A stretch of DNA of 64,000 nucleotides from Bordetella trematum (GTDB lineage Bacteria > Pseudomonadota > Gammaproteobacteria > Burkholderiales > Burkholderiaceae_B), in contig NZ_FKBR01000006.1 of assembly GCF_900078335.1 (NCBI RefSeq), positions 1 to 64,000 on the forward strand, in the 5' to 3' direction. The notes under the pieces are model-generated. The model ran no database searches, had not been told where the DNA came from, and saw only the letters and a list, made by a program, of their open reading frames with translations. The position numbers and the translations under genes are program-made. This document shows, piece by piece, positions 58,881-64,000 of this stretch (positions are counted from its first letter, which is position 1; every line of letters begins with the position of its first letter).

Positions 58881-59690
58881 ATGACGGGACGGACTTGGAT
58901 CGCGGCAGTGGCGCTGGCGCTGCCGCTGGCGGCAGGCTGGGCGGCAGAGCCGCCGGCCAATTGGTGGTTCTACGTACACAACGACAAGGTGGCCGATCTG
59001 CAGACCCTGCTCAAGCAGGGGGCCGACCCCAATGTGCGTTTCAAGAATGGCCAGCCCGCCATCATGCGTGCGGTGGTCGACCAGGCCTGGAAGGTCTTCG
59101 ATGCGCTGGCCGCCGACCCGCGAACCGATGTCAATGCGGTCAACCCGGCGGGCGAAACCCCGTTGATGTATCTGGCCGTGGCGGGCCAGACCGAGCGGGC
59201 CCGGAAACTGATTGCGCGTGGCGCCGAGGTCAACCGTTTGGGTTGGACGCCGCTGCACTATGCTGCCTCCAAGGGGCACGTCGATACGGCCAAGCTGCTG
59301 ATGTCCAAGGGGGCCCTGATCAATGCGCCCTCCTCGGAGGGGCGCACGCCTCTCATGATGGCCGCCTTGTCCGGCAATCGCGAGATGGTCCAGCTTCTGC
59401 TGGACGCCGGCGCGGACCCGACCACCCAGGATCTCAAGGGGCAGACGGCGGCGGACTGGGCGCTGACCGGTAAGTGGGGAGGGCTTTCCAAGGCGCTGGC
59501 CGAAGTGTCCGAGAGCACCTGGCGCCAGCGCGAGGCGGCGCGCGGCGGGGCCGCCTTGCCGGCGGCGGCAAGCCCGGCGACGGCCGCGCCTTCGTCCGAA
59601 ACCGCCCCGAAGGCGGCGGCGCAGACGGACACCCCCGCCGCCGGCTCGGTGCAAGGGGTTTCCGGTCTGAAGTTAGGCACGTATGATTGA
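58881..59690 (+). CDS. secreted ankyrin-repeat protein
   Basis: 269 aa from ATG 58881, set by GGAG 6 bases upstream; in-frame GTG 58866 and ATG 58875 are alternatives. Signal peptide (WIAAVALALPLAAGWAA), then about five ankyrin repeats (PLMYLAVAGQTERARKLIAR, TPLHYAASKGHVDTAKLLMS, TPLMMAALSGNREMVQLLLD), and an Ala/Pro-rich disordered tail. Probably a periplasmic protein-binding factor; partner unknown. Last gene of the mltG group, closed by a terminator. Confidence 0.88.
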   Translation: MTGRTWIAAVALALPLAAGWAAEPPANWWFYVHNDKVADLQTLLKQGADPNVRFKNGQPAIMRAVVDQAWKVFDALAADPRTDVNAVNPAGETPLMYLAVAGQTERARKLIARGAEVNRLGWTPLHYAASKGHVDTAKLLMSKGALINAPSSEGRTPLMMAALSGNREMVQLLLDAGADPTTQDLKGQTAADWALTGKWGGLSKALAEVSESTWRQREAARGGAALPAAASPATAAPSSETAPKAAAQTDTPAAGSVQGVSGLKLGTYD

Positions 59691-59729
59691 GCCTGACGGG
59701 CGTCCCTGACGCCCACGCCTGCATCTGCC

Positions 59730-59754
59730 GCCCCGGCCATGAGCCGGGGCTTTT
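59730..59754 (+). terminator. Rho-independent terminator after ankyrin gene
   Basis: Stem GCCCCGGC/GCCGGGGC with CATGA loop, followed by TTTT. Confidence 0.88.
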
Positions 59755-59770
59755 CATTCAGCCCGAAGGT

Positions 59771-59847
59771 TGTCCTTTCCTGGGGAGGGAGGGACAATCT
59801 TTTTTATTCTGTCCCCATTATATTTTTTAAATATTCTCTCGGGGACA
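59771..59847. promoter_or_regulatory. inverted TGTCC/GGACA half-sites upstream of gdhA
   Basis: TGTCC (59771), GGACA (59792), TGTCCCC (59810-59816) and GGGGACA (59841-59847) make two nested-free inverted repeats. The outer pair of seven-base arms flanks an AT-rich block (TATATTTTTTAAATAT), a likely promoter core in an otherwise GC-rich region. The arrangement looks like an operator; the regulator is unknown. Confidence 0.5.
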
Positions 59848-59899
59848 AATAGAACTCGTAGGTAGAATTATCGTCAACCAAAGCCAGGAGAAGTCCTTT

Positions 59900-61189
<1,290 letters not shown>

Positions 61190-61247
61190 CCGGCGCCTGA
61201 ACGCCAGCGCCAGGCGCGGCCCGCAAGGGTCTGCGCCAGCATGACAT

Positions 61248-61287
61248 CCCGCCGACCGGGCCCAGGCCTGGTCGGCGGGTTTTTTTG
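61248..61287 (+). terminator. Rho-independent terminator of gdhA
   Basis: Perfect 10 bp stem CCCGCCGACC/GGTCGGCGGG followed by TTTTTTT. Confidence 0.95.
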
Positions 61288-61739
61288 TTTTACGCTGATC
61301 CCAGCACCGAAATTCGCTGGACTGCGACAAGGCTAAATACCGCTGTTTTATCAAAAACTTAGCCTAGTTCAATATATGCCGGTGCTTTCCTGGGCTTGAT
61401 CCGGCTTCCGGGCAGCCGTCCTGGCAAGAATCGAACTCGCCAAGTCTGCCGCGGGGGAGGCTTCATCAAGGGCAGGCTGGCAGGGCGCCTTCATGGTATG
61501 TGTGCCGGCCACTATCGCCGCGAACGCGCGCGGCCCCGGGCCGGTGCCGTTCCGTGACGAGGGCAATGAGAGGGCACCGACCTCGCCCTGTCTTGGTGTC
61601 GGCCCTCACGATTCTGTTCGTTACGCTCGTCGGGTAATTTGTCTCATACATGAGAATGCGTCTTGATCGTATTTATTATGGGGCGCATTGTCCTTCCTGA
61701 ACACTGCTGAGCGGTCGCTACGCAGTCAAGGCTGGATGG
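61288..61739. other. non-coding gap before the TonB-dependent receptor
   Basis: About 450 bases without a credible gene. An AT-richer stretch lies at 61300-61380. On the minus strand 61440-61424 forms a perfect tRNA T-arm (GCGAG-TTCGATT-CTTGC) but no other tRNA arms are found. The 3' end holds the Fur-like repeat at 61642-61657. Confidence 0.5.
61642..61657. promoter_or_regulatory. Fur-box-like inverted repeat upstream of the TonB receptor
   Basis: TCTCAT-AC-ATGAGA (61642-61655), continuing to ATGAGAAT. ATGAGAAT and TCTCAT are familiar Fur half-site variants, and the site lies about 85 bases before the receptor start. Spacing differs from the classical 7-1-7 arrangement, so binding is uncertain. 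Confidence 0.4.
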
Positions 61740-63875
61740 ATGACGATCATGGCTATATCGAAACTTCCCGGCGGAGGGCGTATCGCTCTGCCATTGCAGG
61801 CCATGCTGGCCGCGCATCTGGCGGGTGCCGCCCAAGCGGCAAGCGCACCGGCGCCCGCCACGCTGCCCCCGGTCGTGGTCACGGGCTCCTTGCCGGAAGG
61901 TCTGCAGAACTACCGGGTCGAGGCCAGCGAGACCGCCACGCTTACGGATACCCCGCTGCGTGACATCCCCCAGACGATCAACGTCATCGGCCGCGAGGAG
62001 ATCCGCGACCGGCAGGCGCGCGAGGTCGGTCAGGTGCTCGAGGGCGTGCCCAACGTGGTCAAGGCCGGCAGCTCGGCCAATCGCAGCGAGAACTTCATTC
62101 TGCGCGGCTTTCGCGCCGTCGGCTATGCGGTGGACGGCATGCCGCTGAACGCGGTGGCCGATCGTCCCGAGGTCATGCTCGATCTGGCTGGCGTGCAAGC
62201 GGTGGAGGTGCTCAAGGGGCCGGCATCGGTGCTTTATGGCGCAGCCGAGCCGGGCGGCATCATCAACATCGTGACGCGGCCGGCCCAAGCCGAGCCCGGC
62301 TTCGAGGGTTCGCTGAGCTACGGAGGCTTCGGCGCCCGGCGCGCTGAAGCCTCCGCGACGGGGGCGCTTACTGCTGATGGCCGCCTGCGGGCGCGCCTGA
62401 CGGGCGCGGCCCAGAAGGAGGACGGCTGGGTCCCGGGGCGGCCAGGCAGCGAACGGCGGTACGTCGGCGGCACCCTGGCCTGGGATCCTTCCGTGGACAC
62501 CCGGCTGAGGTTCACCCTCGAGCACACCGCCAGCGAGCAGCCGTTTGATCGAGGTCTGGTGATCGTGCCCGGCACCGGCGAGGTGCTGCGGCCTTACGAC
62601 AGCTGGCTGGCCGAGCCCTGGTCCCGGGTCGCGGGCAGGAAGACGCGCGCGCTGCTCAGGGTCGAGAACACGGTGTCCGATGCGCTGACGTTGCGCGCCA
62701 GCATCGGTGTGGATGCTGGCCGCGTGCGCGACACCGGCATCGACTTCCAGGGCTTTCGCAGCGACGGCCGCACGTTGCGCCGCCGCTATAGCGATCGCAG
62801 TGAAGACACCGATACGCGCGATGTCCGCCTGGAGGCGCTCTGGCACTTTGAGACCGGCCGCGTGGAACATCGACTGCTCACGGGCATACAGCAGGTACGC
62901 TCGCGCATGCTGTTTGAGCGCGCGCGGGCGAACATTGCCGACATCGACATCCACGATCCGGTCCAGGGCGCGCCGCGCCGGCCGGCGAAGATCAACAGTA
63001 GCTACGATGAGCGGGTTCACACCCGCGCGGCCTACGCGCAGGATCAGATCGCGTTGTCCGAGCGCTGGAAGGCGCTGGCCGGCGTGCGATGGGACGAGTA
63101 CCGCTCGCGGCGCGACGCCACGGTGGGCGACAGCGTCGACCCGCGAACCGATCACGCCCTGACCGGCCGGCTGGGGCTGGTGTGGCAGCCGCGCACGGAT
63201 CTGGCCCTGTACGGCAGCGGGTCGCAGAGCTTCCGGCCGCAGAGGGGATACGACCGCAGCGGAGCATCGCTGGCGCCGGAAAAGGGCACGCAATATGAGC
63301 TGGGCGTCCGGTGGGACGTGATCCCGGATCGTCTGAGCGCCAATCTCGCGGTTTTTCAGATCACCAAGAAGAACGTCGCCGTGAGCGATCCGGCCGATCC
63401 GGGCGCGGATTATCGCCTGCTGACGGGCGAGCAGCGCTCGCGCGGGGCAGAACTGGATCTGGCGGGAGAGATCCTGCCCGGCTGGAAGGTGCATCTGGGC
63501 GTGGGCTATGTCGATGCGACCGTCACCCGGGACACCACGGGACTTGCCGGCAACCGGCTGGCCGGGGTGCCGTCGGTCAGCGCCTGGTTCTGGAGCACCT
63601 ACACCGTGCGCACCGGCGCAGCGCGCGGCCTGAGCTTGGGCGGCGGCATCACGCACGTCGGCTCCCGCCAGGGCGATCTGGGCAACACGTTCAAGGTGGC
63701 GGCCTACCAGCGTGTCGATGCCATGGTCCGTTATGCCCTGGGGCATGGCGTGGAAGTTTCGCTGGCTGTCAAAAACGTCTTCGACAAGGCCTACATCGTC
63801 TCCACGCAGAGCGCCCGCGAAGTCCTCGCCGGGGCGCCGCGCTCGGTGCAGCTTTCGCTGAGCTGGACTTACTGA
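61740..63875 (+). CDS. TonB-dependent siderophore receptor
   Basis: 711 aa from ATG 61740. Signal peptide (hydrophobic stretch LPLQAMLAAHLAGAAQAAS), TonB box-like LPPVVVTGS, plug domain (TDTPLRDIPQTINVIGREEI, SENFILRGFRAVGYAVDGMP, VEVLKGPASVLYGAAEPGGI) and a 22-strand barrel ending in aromatic LSLSWTY. The plug is of the ferrichrome/ferric-hydroxamate/pyoverdine class (TIGR01783-like). The ligand cannot be told. ATG 61749 is an alternative start. Confidence 0.95.
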   Translation: MTIMAISKLPGGGRIALPLQAMLAAHLAGAAQAASAPAPATLPPVVVTGSLPEGLQNYRVEASETATLTDTPLRDIPQTINVIGREEIRDRQAREVGQVLEGVPNVVKAGSSANRSENFILRGFRAVGYAVDGMPLNAVADRPEVMLDLAGVQAVEVLKGPASVLYGAAEPGGIINIVTRPAQAEPGFEGSLSYGGFGARRAEASATGALTADGRLRARLTGAAQKEDGWVPGRPGSERRYVGGTLAWDPSVDTRLRFTLEHTASEQPFDRGLVIVPGTGEVLRPYDSWLAEPWSRVAGRKTRALLRVENTVSDALTLRASIGVDAGRVRDTGIDFQGFRSDGRTLRRRYSDRSEDTDTRDVRLEALWHFETGRVEHRLLTGIQQVRSRMLFERARANIADIDIHDPVQGAPRRPAKINSSYDERVHTRAAYAQDQIALSERWKALAGVRWDEYRSRRDATVGDSVDPRTDHALTGRLGLVWQPRTDLALYGSGSQSFRPQRGYDRSGASLAPEKGTQYELGVRWDVIPDRLSANLAVFQITKKNVAVSDPADPGADYRLLTGEQRSRGAELDLAGEILPGWKVHLGVGYVDATVTRDTTGLAGNRLAGVPSVSAWFWSTYTVRTGAARGLSLGGGITHVGSRQGDLGNTFKVAAYQRVDAMVRYALGHGVEVSLAVKNVFDKAYIVSTQSAREVLAGAPRSVQLSLSWTY

Positions 63876-63879
63876 CACC

Positions 63880-64000
63880 ATGATCCATGCGCGCAAGCTT
63901 CGCCAGCCCTGGTCCGGGGGGACGGGCCTGCGCCTGGCCGTGGGTCTGCTCGCGCTGCCCGGCGCCTCGTCAGCGAGCGAGCAGCGCACCGTGGTGGACC
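63880..64000 (+). CDS. secreted protein, N-terminal part (possible siderophore-binding periplasmic protein; partial)
   Basis: Only 40 codons are inside the window (MIHARKLRQPWSGGTGLRLA, then VGLLALPGASSASEQRTVVD). The start is a signal peptide with a cleavage site near SSA-SE. A mature N-terminus of the RTVVD type is common in iron-siderophore ABC transporter binding proteins, and the gene is 4 bp after the TonB receptor, but the fragment is too short to prove this. Confidence 0.6.
   Translation, partial: MIHARKLRQPWSGGTGLRLAVGLLALPGASSASEQRTVVD

Noticed and set aside
61652-61668. Classical 7-1-7 Fur box TGAGAAT-G-CGTCTTG
   Set aside because: The left half fits six of seven positions but the right half fits only two of seven; the shorter inverted repeat at 61642-61655 is the better candidate.
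61644-63989. 781-codon open frame on the minus strand opposite the TonB receptor
   Set aside because: It is the antisense shadow of a GC-rich gene with clear receptor domains on plus; the reverse translation has no domain character.

Overview
The window is GC-rich, gene-dense chromosomal DNA of a motile betaproteobacterium of the order Burkholderiales. The combination of flagellar genes, a folC-SPOR-cvpA-purF block, map/rpsB/tsf/pyrH/frr, the rseP-bamA-skp-lpxD-fabZ-lpxA-lpxB-rnhB block and a TonB-dependent siderophore receptor points to the family Alcaligenaceae, most likely Bordetella or a close relative such as Achromobacter. This is an inference from recalled gene order and protein character; no database was searched. 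I see no prophage, insertion sequence, CRISPR array or rRNA gene, and no complete tRNA gene.

Region 1 (1-18.4 kb) is chemotaxis and flagellum. It starts with the tail of one methyl-accepting chemotaxis protein, a strong terminator and an Aer-type receptor. A long minus-strand operon follows, fliF-G-H-I-J-K-L-M-N-O-P-Q-R, packed with 4-11 bp overlaps, and fliE diverges from fliF. A second minus-strand operon, flaG-fliD-fliS-fliT, runs on into a second FliK-like gene, a stand-alone FlhB C-terminal-domain gene and an unrecognised 135-codon gene. A close match to a sigma-28 flagellar promoter lies upstream of flaG.

Region 2 (18.5-26.8 kb) is housekeeping: folC, a SPOR-domain protein, cvpA and purF on plus, closed by a bidirectional terminator, then dsbB, glnD and map on minus. 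A 937 bp non-coding gap separates map from rpsB.

Region 3 (27.7-43.6 kb) is a plus-strand core block: translation and nucleotide genes (rpsB, tsf, pyrH, frr), then isoprenoid, phospholipid and envelope genes (uppS, cdsA, dxr, rseP, bamA, skp), lipid A and fatty acid genes (lpxD, fabZ, lpxA, lpxB), rnhB and a SpoU-type RNA methyltransferase.

Region 4 (43.6-54.2 kb) holds the divergent ppsR/ppsA pair, an NfeD plus SPFH membrane pair, smpB diverging from ratA-ratB, then a three-gene valine-catabolism operon (acyl-CoA dehydrogenase, 3-hydroxyisobutyryl-CoA hydrolase, mmsB) behind a triple ACGT operator-like repeat, and a VIT-family transporter.

Region 5 (54.2-64 kb) holds ygfZ diverging from mltG-tmk-holB-tatD-ankyrin gene, glutamate dehydrogenase behind an inverted-repeat-rich upstream region, and a TonB-dependent receptor followed by the start of a secreted protein that may be its periplasmic partner.

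The least ordinary element is the tail of the late flagellar operon (13.67-15.58 kb), where a second FliK-like protein, an FlhB-C paralogue without the autocleavage motif and an unknown small protein are translationally coupled to the filament-cap genes.
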